Below are positions 1-11,001 of a stretch of DNA of 64,000 nt, piece by piece. The translations under genes and the position numbers were made by a program. Numbering within the stretch: position 1 is the stretch's first letter; each line of letters begins with the position of its first letter. Origin of the DNA: Blasia pusilla (Eukaryota; Marchantiophyta; Marchantiopsida; Blasiales); assembly GCA_050084515.1 (NCBI GenBank), contig CM114274.1:7130001-7194000 (forward strand), written 5' to 3'. The notes beneath the pieces are model-generated. The model did no database searches and had not been told where the DNA came from. It was given only the letters and a program-made list of their open reading frames with translations.

Positions 1-588
1 TCCCTTAAGCTCACTCTCAGCCTAATCATCAACAAGATCCCCAGAGGTCCAGAGTCCAAAGTGCCATCGACTGTCAGTAGAATTGTCACAGTTCAGAACG
101 CTGAAGTCAGAATTTTCACACGTGAGAACCTGAAGTGTGACAATTGTCTCTTGCACGTCCAACTGAATCTTGTCGAGCTTATGCACGCGCTGATGGGTTT
201 CTCAGGACTCGTAGTTTCAGCCACAGGACCGTTGATCACCTGCACGAAGCCCAGATCGGTTCCCATATGTTGAGTTAAGGGGATTCTTCTTTTTTTGAAT
301 AAAGATGCACTTGGATAAAAACGTGTGATGGAAAACCCATCGGAAGTACAAAAGAGGGGGACTCAAAGAAAGAGTCAAAACCTGAAGGCCACAATAAGAC
401 AAGAAAAGGAAGAAGGGGGCATTCCCCCCCTAACGACGAAACTCACCAACAGCAGGACAATATTAGTAACAACAAGAGAGCTATGACTACTACTAAGTGG
501 GCCTCTAGCGTCGGCGTCTCCCACAGCCTGAGCCCGCCGCAAAAGCCCATTAGCCTGGGCACGCTGCAACGCTATGGAGACCCGTTGC
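1..588. other. Left edge, probable 3' tail of the adjacent LINE
   Basis: No gene is recognised. The minus strand here lies downstream of the endonuclease region of the neighbouring non-LTR element and is probably its 3' UTR. A short A-rich run on the minus strand (T-run at 286-297 on plus) could be a degenerate poly(A) tail, but no target-site duplication was identified. Bases 1-280 show nothing I can name. Confidence 0.3.
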
Positions 589-3480
589 CTACAATAGAGA
601 ATCGCAGTAGCTAAGGACAACCCATTTCTCAGTGGAGATGATGGGCGCGATCCGTGAACAGTCGAACCTCTCCCCCATAGCCCCATACATCTCTATGGCC
701 AGGGGGATGAAGATGTGTCCCTCGTGAAGTCGACTGTAGATATGTGTCTTCTTCACCGCCGCCGCCGCTCCTTGTAGCATTCGCCCTTGGGCCACCACTT
801 GGGCTCGCACTGCTTCCCGCGTAGGATCTGTGACTATAACGTCCGCCACCACCACCTCAGCCTCTCTTGTCATGTAAAGAATAAGGGAATCCCGCATGGA
901 GTAGTGCCTCTCTCTCTGCACATGGAAGCCACTCTCCCGAGCAATCTGAACATGATATCTCCTTTGCATCGTGAGTGGCTATCCTCTCACCCCAATCGAC
1001 AGCGTGCCAAATGCACACCAAGTGGATCGAGGCTCGGCGACACTCGCGGTGTGTCGAACCAACCACCGATGGTTGGGGGCGCCAAAGCGGAACCGCATCA
1101 TTTGTGGTATAGGTAAGTGGTGCGATACGGAAAGCTGGAGAAGGGGCGCCCCTACCCATGAGCCTGCCCCTTTCCGGAGCAAGAGCGAATCACGGGCCCT
1201 AACCTCCATGGGGATATTCCGTCGGACATAGTGCCTCTAAAAACTGCCTCAAAGTGGGCTTCCATCAAGGAAGATTGGAGCCAGGCCCGGACCGGAGGTA
1301 ACTAAGGAGGAGAAAGTGGGGAGAACGGCTCGGCCTCAACTCGAAGGGAATCTCTACAAGCTGTGAGTGAAGACTGAAGTGGGAAAGAGCCATCCTCAAC
1401 CTGGGAGCGTAGTATAGAAGGAGTGGTCTATCTCTAACCAAAAATCGGGAGCAAAGGAGGGGTGCCACTTTGTGGCCCAACTCCTAAACAAGCGGAGGGC
1501 GCCACTAACTCGGTCGAGAGAAGACCTACTCCACCAAAAGAAATCGGCCAAGAGGCCTCTCTCGAGCTAACTCCCCATGGGGCACTCTAAGGAGCCGGGT
1601 CCTAGAAGATCCCCAAACACTGCATGAGCTTCCTATCAAAGGATCTATATAGGGAAGAAAGGTGACTAGATGTCGGACCATTCTAGTGAGGTAACCAGGT
1701 CTCACGAGCAAAACAAGAAGAGAGAATGCCAAATGCGACTTGAGGGTCACCAATCCTCGTAAGATCATCAACGTGGAGAAGATCCTCGATAAGAGCCGCT
1801 GCCACGAAACTCGATACAAAGTCCTGGCTCCCGAGCGGGACTCCCAAGACTCGAAGCCCTCTAACAGGTCGCAAGAAGCCGTCGGGTAAATGTAGATCAT
1901 CACGTAGGCCTGATAGAGACCAAGCCTTGCACTTTCCCACCTTCACCGCCAGGCCGACCCGTGCCAATCAGGCTTTGAAAAGTGCTCGAATGCAGGACAA
2001 CCAGATCTCGGGACCAACAATATGAGTATCATCTGCCAACGAAGGGAACATGCAACCCGAGAAAGCCTCCACCGTAGAAAGAACCGCTCGGTAATGAGCC
2101 ACAACAAACAACGCGCCACCCAGAGGGTCACCCTGACGAGTCCCGGTAGCATACTCCAAGACCGTGACCTCCCCCTCGAATCGACCATGATGGAAATAGA
2201 GGGCCGAAGGGGCCCCATAGAAAGCTTGCACAAAGGGAATGAGGCTCGCCATGGGGCCACCCGCGTCCCTCAACTATGTGAATATAGTAGCCCGAGATAC
2301 TAAGTTGAAGGCGTTCTCCACGTCCACTTGGAGAACCACCCACTCTGGATATACATCTAGACAAGCCCTCAAACCTAAGGCAACCATCTCACATCCGGCT
2401 GGCGTGGCAACTCCAAACTGATGCGGACTCAGATGTGAGTGGAAAGCCTCACGGAATTGCAAAGCGAGAGTACGACTCACCAACCGCAAGAGCACCTCAC
2501 CTATGGCAATCGGACGGATACCACCACCCTCCTTCGACATCGCCAAAAGTCGCCCCGCCCCTAATACTTGGGCCACTGCTGTTGGCACTCTCCCCTCAAC
2601 TAGGTGAGAGGCAACCTTAAGCAACTCGGAGAAGCCGCTAGCGGTGTCCTTGGAAGGAAAGCAATCACGAAGGTGTTCGTACATCATACCAGACAAACCT
2701 CCGGCCACAATCCTCGGAGAACGTCCAAGTGCCCGTGCAAAGAGGGACGGGTCAAGGCATATAGCCGTGTCAGGATGGAAGTCACATGCAAAAGCTGGAA
2801 TGTCAACCGCTGGACGAGGATGTAGCCTCCGTAGGGCATCGATGGTAACAGCTGAAGAAGGAGCCATGTCCATTAGGCGAAGAGCACGTGCAGCTTGCAA
2901 GTACTCACAGGCTCGCCCTAGTGTCCTACATCTTCGTAACCTGGCTGCTCCAAGATCGTCCGCCGGGACACCAGGTGAACTGCTACCTCTGGCGAATACC
3001 ACAAACTCACTTTGCAGAGACTCCCAATCACCTCCTCGAAAGCGTCTCAGACGTGCCACAACCTCTCTATGACCGGCCTTCCCTCCCCGAGTGTAACGAA
3101 GACACCATCGTGGAAGGAGAAGTAGTAGGTACCAAGAGAGCTCATCCATAGGATCAAGAGCGATCCTAGCTAGGGGAAGGAGGAATGCGTGGCGGAGGTC
3201 ATCCCGAATAGCATGGGGATCTATGGAACAACCTCGGCGGGAAAACGGGTCTCGAAGAGACCTATAATCTTTGCCCTGGTGGGACCTCAACCACTCCCAT
3301 GCCTCGGGAGGGGGCGATGATGCGGGAAGCAGGAGAGCATCCATGGTCGGCGGGAGGGACCACCTATCCAAATCTATCAAAGTCGGGATGTTTAGCCGCT
3401 AAGTGGTTCTGAATTCCTGAACGAGTGAAGAATTCGGGACAACATGGGCATTTAGTATCCCGACTAGACAACCCACGGGT
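589..3480 (-). pseudogene. Degenerate non-LTR retrotransposon: C2H2 finger, reverse transcriptase, restriction-like endonuclease
   Basis: Read on the minus strand, a C2H2-type zinc finger (CPCC...H....H, 3450-3388) is followed one frame later by a long open stretch (3380-2274) entering the reverse transcriptase. RT motif A reads VDVENAFN near 2330-2305. The next frame segment (2273-1968) has motif B as TRQGDPLGG and motif C as LADD. A thumb-like region follows (1967-1683). After several frameshifts the C-terminal part has an H..D.G.RI.THDA stretch near 1000-960, then at 969-589 a block with VVADVIVTDP, a Lys pair and HIFIPLAIEMYG. I interpret this block as a PD-(D/E)XK restriction-like endonuclease, as in R2/NeSL/CRE-type LINEs, not the APE endonuclease usual in plant LINEs. 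At least four frame changes make it a pseudogene. The RT call is firm; the endonuclease class is inferred from layout and residues. Confidence 0.75.
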
Positions 3481-4457
3481 CCCCACACGGGGAGCCGATG
3501 CGGGTCGAGGCATGGATGCAACTCACCAAGAAGAGGACATAGCCCCCTCCAATAAAATCGCGCGACAATCCCCCGCCAATAACTGTCCTATCATCCCCAT
3601 TCAAACGAGCAATCCTGGCAAACAACTCTCTTCCCGTCCACGGAAATGCTCCCTCTAACATAAACTCTCACCTACCGGCATCACCTAGGACTTCTAGTCC
3701 CAACCCCCTCCCAAAAATAAACTCATGAATACCTAGAGTTGCTAAGAGTGTGAAAAGATCATGGGCCAATCGAGATAAAATAGATGAGAAGAAAAGTGTA
3801 TCTACGGGAGGGGTAACAAATACAAACGTGAATCGAACCAAAATGAGAAGCACATACGACAAACAAGGAAGGACTTGGGAAAGGAGGGGAAGGGTGGGTG
3901 AATAGAGGACGTTACCTTCGGAAATTTCTCCAAATGACAGTAAGCAAAGCCCTAATACTCACATTTGGAACCCTAATATGAACCGAATTCTAAAAAGATG
4001 AATAAAAATAAAAATGCTTCACGCCATGCATCAAGGTCCAAATCAAAACGAAGCCCTCGTCACGCTTTCCGTTTCGATATGTAGCACGTCCCTTCTCTTC
4101 CCCGGCGCCCACCGTTCTCCCTCCCGCCGTCCCCGTCCATGCCTCCCGCCGTCCCCATCCAAACTACGTCCGCACCACGTCGTAGGTACGCAAAAGCCGA
4201 TCTCGATTGGGATTCTTTAGGGATTGGAGATTGTCGAAAAGTTAGTCATATCTCCTTTAGAAGGAACGGGTAGTTTTGTCCTCGGCAGATTACTAGAGTA
4301 CTGGCAGATGGCAGATTACTATAGTAAGTAGGTTAGCTTGTGGTTTTTCTTAAAAGTTTTAATAGGCAACAAAAGGAAAATTTGGAAATAGGATGTAATT
4401 TTCTGGAAAATAATGTTTCTTTAGTCTTTTCAAATTTTAAATTGTTCAAAATGTAAA
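3481..4457. other. 5' region of the LINE, then AT-rich spacer
   Basis: 3481-4230 stays GC-rich like the LINE body and probably holds its 5' end (minus strand); several short frames exist but none is recognisable. From about 4250 the base composition drops to AT-rich DNA with no feature until the Helitron. Confidence 0.3.
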
Positions 4458-5121
4458 TCTATATTATTATTGGAGAGTGCCTTTCGAATTTGCAAGCACT
4501 TCCATGCTTGACATGTGGCAACCGGGCAATAAGAAAATGTTCCTCTCTATACGGGCAACAAGAAAATGTTTTCCACTCTACGGGCAGCAAGAGAAAAAAT
4601 TATTTCTGCAACATGATTAGACCTTTCACTCTCATGCATGGCATGGGTTTCCCATTAGTTTCGAATAATTTCAAAAACATCCCCATGTCCAAAAGATGTC
4701 CATTCAACTCCTATTTCCTTATATTTCTTCAATGCTTTTTCATCACATCAATGCCACTATTTGAACCTTCTCTTTGAACCTTGGTCTCACACCACTTGGG
4801 AGCCAAAGATTACCTCCACTCAAATATCCCTCCCCCACCCCTTTAGAAACTCTCAAATTCCGGAAAGAATTGAAATTGACACCATCAATTGGGAGCCAAG
4901 GATCCAAACCCATCATAATATATAAAGTTTTTAAAATAAAATTTCTATCTAGATGAGTTAAAGAGGATAGGGTTTGAGGGAACCCTCCTCAGGTGCTGAC
5001 ACCTATCCTTTAAGGGCTCCTATGGTGTCGACACGTGTCACTTTATGAGAGGGAGTTAAAATTAAAAAGAGATAATAAATTTTTTTAAGTATAACCCGTG
5101 CATAACACGGGCACTGGCTAG
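4458..5121 (+). mobile_element. Non-autonomous Helitron, copy 1 (664 bp)
   Basis: The element starts with TCTATATTATTATTGGAGAG and ends with a perfect 6-bp hairpin (CCCGTG, loop CATAA, CACGGG at 5095-5111), then CACTGGCTAG. It is flanked by A on the left (4457) and T on the right (5122), the canonical Helitron A|T insertion. No Rep/helicase frame is inside, so it needs a helper. An internal ~31-bp motif built on ACGGGCAACAAGAAAATG is repeated about three times near 4519-4598. The 5' end matches two other Helitrons in the window (54122-55422 and 55763-55936). Confidence 0.88.
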
Positions 5122-5124
5122 TAT

Positions 5125-6105
5125 TGTCGCGACCCTCATAACCAAACGAGTGGCAAGTGGAACATCCTAACTCTAGCGGCTCACACTAGGATGGTTTGCA
5201 CTTTGGAGTTAGAGAAACACAAGTGCAAGGCGAGCGTTTCTAGTATTTCATGCATTTATGGTCGTGACTAAGGAAATTGGAACCAAACACGGAACCCAGA
5301 CTTAAGAGAAGTCGAGTCTCAAAAGGAGACGCGGCCAAGGGGTGAGAACCGGACTTGGGACGGGGCTAGCGTTTGGAGTTTCTAACCGTACTTTTGACCA
5401 TAACTTTTAGTCCCATTTTTTGGGACAAATAAGGTAGCTTTGGAAAGCTAATGCGGAGACGATTCCAATGCATCAAAGATCTTGACAAACACTTAAGCAG
5501 AGGCTGAGATATGGGCTAAAATCGACTGTACGGGGAGTCGGGATGAGGGCCAAAAAGAGGGGTCCGGCTGCCCTTCCCCAAAGGTAGGGGGACCACGGGG
5601 ATTCCCAAAATTACTAGTAAGGGGGAGGGTGTTCAAGGGTTCTTGGGACTCGAACCTCACTTTGGGCGCCGCGGGGTGACTCAAGGGCACGGAATGGATC
5701 GCGAGTTTTGGCGTTGGGATTCGAAACCCGATCCAAGTCCAGTAGAGTGGATTTCAGAGGTCCCTATTGGATTCCAACTCGCGACTCATATTTTTGGGTC
5801 TTGGTTGGGGGCACATGCGAGGTCCATTAGACAGTTGGGACAGCTAGGCGCGCAAACGCCGTTTTAGGTGCTTGAAATAACCAGAAAGTGTGTCCCAAGT
5901 CTTGGAAGACTTGCCCGTTTTGGGAACCTAGGAATGACGAAGTTTGAGCTTGATGAGGTGGCGAGGCGAGGACTCGGTGGGTTGGAAGGCCCCTTGAACC
6001 AAACCAGGCTAACGTGGGTGTGTTTGGATGCAGGTTGGCGATGAGAGCGTGTCTTATCGAACGTACCCTTCCGCAACTCTAAGATTGACGTTCCAGGGGA
6101 GTAGG
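5125..6105 (+). mobile_element. Solo-LTR-like repeat, copy 1 (TGTCGCG family)
   Basis: A ~980-bp repeat starts TGTCGCGACC and is homologous throughout to the copies at 17814-18851 and 61482-62481. The best copy is exactly 1000 bp, runs TGTCGCG...CGCGACA and has a 5-bp target duplication, so the family is read as a solo LTR. This copy starts only 3 bp after the Helitron 3' end, and its own 3' terminus (after GAGTAGG) is eroded. No coding capacity was recognised. Confidence 0.6.
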
Positions 6106-7740
6106 TATTAGAAAGGGATCCCCTTCTTCCACCACCCACCTACCTTACACATGTGGAACATGAGAAATATATACATATGTGACTTCTATTGGAACTAGCT
6201 AGCATGCTCGTATTTGGGTACGAAAGTGATTTTTTAATAATTTAGAAATACTTCTCATTTCAAAATTTAAGTTTAATTTTCACTTTCTTAAAAGAGTAAT
6301 AACATTTCACTTTTAAAATAATTTTACTCCTCAATTAAAATTTAAATAATACCCAACTCTCCTAAATAATTTCACTCTTTCATAAAAATTTAAAGAATAC
6401 ATACTCTTACCCTTTCCACCAAAATAACATCCACTTACTAAATTTTTAGTTCATTTTAATTAATGAAATAATTTCCTTTTCCACTCAAATTCATTTTTCC
6501 TTTCCCAAAATATCAAACATGATTATTTATAAAAATAGTCATATTTTGTATTTCAAAATTTAAATATGATTTATATCTTCTTAAATCTTAGAAGAGTAAT
6601 AACACTCCACTTTTCTAAGTAATTCCACTCAATTAAAATTGGAATGATACCCCACTCCCCTAAATTATTCCACCACTCCATAAAATTTAAACAAAATCTA
6701 TTCCATCTAACCGTCTCCATTCAAAATCATTTTTCTTCCCATCAAATATGAATTAAGGGAAAAAAACATTTTGCTATGTTTTCTGATTATCCCAATATTT
6801 TGTCTTATTGTACGCCTAGGATCATCCATTATAATTTAATTCAATGAAATTATTCATTATAAAAACATTTTCCTTTTCCACCCAAATTTATTTTCTCTAC
6901 CCATCTAAGATGAATCAAGGGACAAAATTCAAATATGTTGTTATTTTGTCTTACTACCCCATTATTTTATCTTATTGTCCATATAGGGTCATGGACCCTT
7001 AAAAAAAAGATTTCTTCATCACAAACACATCTCTCAAGTTGGTATAATACACCTATCTAAAGTGGAAATTTTCCAAATAATTTTAGATTTAACCATTGAC
7101 CCTCAAAATCGAGTATTTTCTTCTTTATGGAAATCCTAAGAATAGTTTCCATATATTTTGTTATTAATCTATTGTGATGTGTAATCTTTATCAAGTTTTG
7201 AATAGAGAAAGCTCTCTCACAAATATATAACAATACTTACATTGAACTCGACAATGTTATCTAAAATAAGGAGGTTATAGAACTTACATTGCAAGCATGG
7301 GCTCCAATTTACCATGATCCAAAACTCTTAAGATTTTCGATCTTTCTACTGAGTTATGGCCATGAGCTTAAATGATTGAAACTCTTGTTTCAAAGCTCTC
7401 AAATTCACAATAGTAGGTTGTAAATGACCCTCATAGATAATTCCATTCTAAAATGAGCATAAAAATTGTCCACATCGTTACAACCCTTATTATTCAATCC
7501 TACTTGCCTTGAAGGCATATATGTAGAAGATCTATGACCCTCATTGCACTAATCAAATCATTATACTTCAAACGATTTTGTAAATCTTCACATAAAATCT
7601 CAACTAAGTTCATTTGAAAGGCTATATTAGCCTCTAAATCCTTACAATCCAATCCCTCAACATATCAATGTTATGGTACTTTCTAACCTTATGTCACAAT
7701 GCAAGTGGTTAAGATATCCAACAAGGGAGCCAAATTCATG
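6106..7740. other. AT-rich intergenic DNA
   Basis: Strongly AT-rich sequence with recurring degenerate TTTAAA / CCACTC words (6230-6900). No gene, RNA or mobile-element terminus was recognised. The right part may belong to the decayed hAT element that follows. Confidence 0.4.
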
Positions 7741-9270
7741 TTAGAGATGATAACTTGTATCTTCAGAAAATTTAAAAGCATTCAATTCATGATTCTTCAT
7801 GAAAAAGTTTATTATACTAGAAGAAATTTCAGAATTCACAATACTACCAATAGTACTAATATCTACAAATTGGTCTTGAAAAACCTTATTTAAGTTAGCA
7901 AAATAAATAAGATTTTCACAAGAGTGCAACTAGTATATCATTTGAAATGATCTCAACTTTGGTACAAATTTGCAACATTGTCATCATCTTCCAAGAGGAA
8001 AATATCCTTGAAATAAGAAATGACTAATTCCAACGAGTTATATAAAGTAGTTACGGCTTGCCAATGTCATAGTGAGCATATTTTATTTTATCTCTTTATC
8101 AATAACCCTATGAGAGTCATTGAACTTCTCTTACAATATTAAAAGAACACAATTCCTCTTTGAAGGCCTTCTAAAATATCCAGCTACAAAATTCAAGATG
8201 GAGTCTACTTTTGTACGTAGATGCATCCATACAACCAATTCCTTGAGCTATTGTCAAAGCTAAAGATTAGTTCTATAAGCAATATAATACATATAAAGCA
8301 TAAAAGGATTTACCTTATGCTCTATTTGAATTCTAGTCCATTCTAACTTCCTACGATGGTGGAGGCTCCATCAAATCTAAAAGCCATTAACTTAAGCTTC
8401 AAACTCTCTAGTCCTGATTCCTTTATCAACTCTCATTAATATATTAGTAACAATAGCATTTGAATATTTCTCTAGCTATTGTAAAAATCCTTTAAAATAA
8501 CTCTAGACTTGGCTCTCTTGTAGGTACATTGTAAATATGATGAGATGTCCACTTAATGATATGTCACTATAGTCATTGATAATGATTCCTGTACACGATG
8601 CTACTTTCCTTCTAAGAAGAATGTGGTTGATGTAATAACACATATTAGTAAAACCTTTCTCATATTTATGTAAGTCTAGATCTCGGATGATAGGTGCCTT
8701 TGGTGGAAACAATAACTTACAAAGATTCAAGAGTTTTGCAAATGCCAAGGTTTCCTTTGCATTAATGAAGTATGCATATATTTGAAAAAAGTCAAGAAAG
8801 CAACATCATAAGTTTAATTAGTAATGGCGATGGCCTTGGAGTTGTTTCTTATATTCACAACCCAAGAGAGCTTCAAATGATGATTTGACTTGCCATGATT
8901 TATAAAGAACAAAATCTTACACTTTATAGGACAATCTATTGTAAAAGACCCTTTTCCCTTCATATGTGTACAAAATTTTCCAAATATTCCACCAATTTCT
9001 ACATGAACCTCCATCCAATCAAAGCAATTTTACCATATATCCTTCTAAGCCTTTTATTTATTATCTATCTCAAATCCTAAAGGAGTATTGGATTTTTCCA
9101 CTTCCTCCATATCTTATGACCCTAACCTACTCGTATCCCTTAGAGAGTTTTGACTAATTTCCTTGTGCAACATCTCATTCATAGTTTCCGTCTCTTTGAC
9201 TCTCTTAAGGATTTATAAGAAGAACTACGATGTACAAGCCAAAAGAGGTTGGAAGTAACATAATATATTT
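7741..9270 (-). pseudogene. Decayed hAT-type transposase (DUF4371 / KIAA1586-like)
   Basis: On the minus strand at 8748-8503 an open segment contains IIINDYSDISLSGHLIIF. This resembles the first catalytic-aspartate region (D-x-T/S-D-I-S ... HL) of hAT transposases with a DUF4371 domain, such as KIAA1586/ZMYM-like proteins. Further along the minus strand near 8400-8350, a frame reads FDGASTIVGS, then a stop, then NGLEFK; this matches the conserved 'DGAS.M.G..NG' block of the same family. A last open piece lies at 7929-7741. Many stops and frameshifts separate these islands, so it is a dead copy. Terminal inverted repeats and the 8-bp target duplication were not located. The family is judged by pattern only. 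Confidence 0.5.
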
Positions 9271-11001
9271 AAGCTTAAAGTTTTGGAGCTTCAACATGGA
9301 GATGCAGTAATGAACTTGAATGAAGAGGTAAACTATCTTTGAATCCTAAGTCTCAACCCTAAACAAAAAGTGAAACCCAAGTTACCCAAATGAGAAGAAA
9401 TAACGCAAATGCAAATGAGCAGAAGTGGCAAAATAAGGACAATGGCAGAGGATAGTCGGAGACCTTATCAAAGAGCAAATTAAATGCAAGGACCAAAATG
9501 TGATCAAAGAAAAAGAGAAAGCAATTGAACCAATACAACCCTAATCATAGACTCAACGATCCATGATCAAGGCACAACAAGTTGAAAACAAGTTGTAGCT
9601 AAATCCAAATCCATGGAAGTATATTCAAACAAGGTTATTTCCAAAAATTTATGCTGCCCCAATTTTTTTCATGTGATTAAAAAAAGGCAACAAAAGACTA
9701 AAAACTCGGAGATTTTGAGGTAAGAGCATGGAGCTAGAGTTGCAGATTGGAGTGATGGACTGCGGAAGGAAAGTAGAGTGGAGGCGGATAGTATAGAAGT
9801 GTGGAGCAACATAGCAAAGTACAATCCTAAATAGAGGTAGAGCAAAGGCACTCCGGAGCGGAGAAGGTGGAGCCAAGAAGGAAAGCAAAAAAGGGGCATA
9901 CAAATGCTATCCCTCTCTTCCTCCCAACACAATTCCCCCTCATCCCTCTCCCTCTCCCATTCAGACCCTCCCGGAGTCCTTGGAGTCCCCCCTGGTCTTG
10001 AATCATAAATCCTAACTTCTGACTCCCTCTACCAAGTTTCCCATGGCGGCTCATCCAATGGGGAATGCTAAAGATCCACCCCCTATCCAAAAAACCCCAT
10101 TCTTTTGATTGAGTCTACCGAAACGTAGACTCATGGCCTACATAGACTCGCCCTCTCATGTCTATTTTACGACTCTTGGGAATTAGCCCGGGGGTTATCT
10201 CATGCTCAAAACTATGATGTTTTGAGAATAGGGCAAGACTCATTAAGAACAATATTTTTTTTCGATAAATTTCTTCCATAAGCTAGCATATTTTTGGTAG
10301 CTCACATCATGATCATTCCATTTTCAGAAATAGGTCCCTTCTCGTTGGTAGTACATTCAATATTTTTCCATGGCATCACAAATTTCCAAGTTCATTCTTC
10401 CCAATCTACTTGTAGCCCCTTTTCTATGCAACCCTTGCTCCCTAGCTAGACGAGTTCTCCTCACGAGAAGAATATTTAGAATCGCGTGTAGCTTTTCTCT
10501 TTTATCCATCTATACCGTTAAGGGAGGAGAGTTTATTAATTTTCAAAGATATCTTAATTTACACATGGAAGAAAATAAGTAAGAAAATATTTTAGTAGAA
10601 TGGAAGAAATATTATCTATTTTGAATTTTTGGGACAACCTAATTGGGCCTTGTGGATTGCACGAGTTGCACCATGGTTCCACAAAAATGGACAAGTGTGT
10701 CCCTAGGACGGATATGGATAGACAAGTTTGGGCATGTACACAGATATGGATGGCAAGAGGTGGGGCCCATACTTATAGCTTGTGTTGGAAGGCAAGGCAA
10801 AGGCGGACAAGGCAATAAGGGGGGAGGGAGTGGAGGTAGGAAAAGGAAGAAATGGAAAGTGCGGAACATGGAGACAAGTGGGTGAGGGAGGGATGAAAAA
10901 GAAGGGTGAGGTGGGGCCCACATGGACAAATCCTTCTATAGGATAGGCGTAAATTCATGGAGATGGACACTGACTTTGTCTAAATGCAACCTTGGGTTGG
11001 A
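9271..11001. other. Intergenic, no recognised gene
   Basis: Mixed AT-rich DNA with a purine-rich stretch at 9400-9900 and short overlapping low-complexity frames at 10640-10930 (Pro/Ser/Leu-rich). Nothing here resembles a known protein or RNA, and I see no element boundary. Confidence 0.35.

Noticed and set aside
4458-5121. Autonomous Helitron
   Set aside because: Only 664 bp long and without any Rep or helicase motif.
10639-10970. Overlapping Pro/Ser/Leu-rich frames as a secreted protein
   Set aside because: Three frames are open together because of CT-rich low-complexity DNA.
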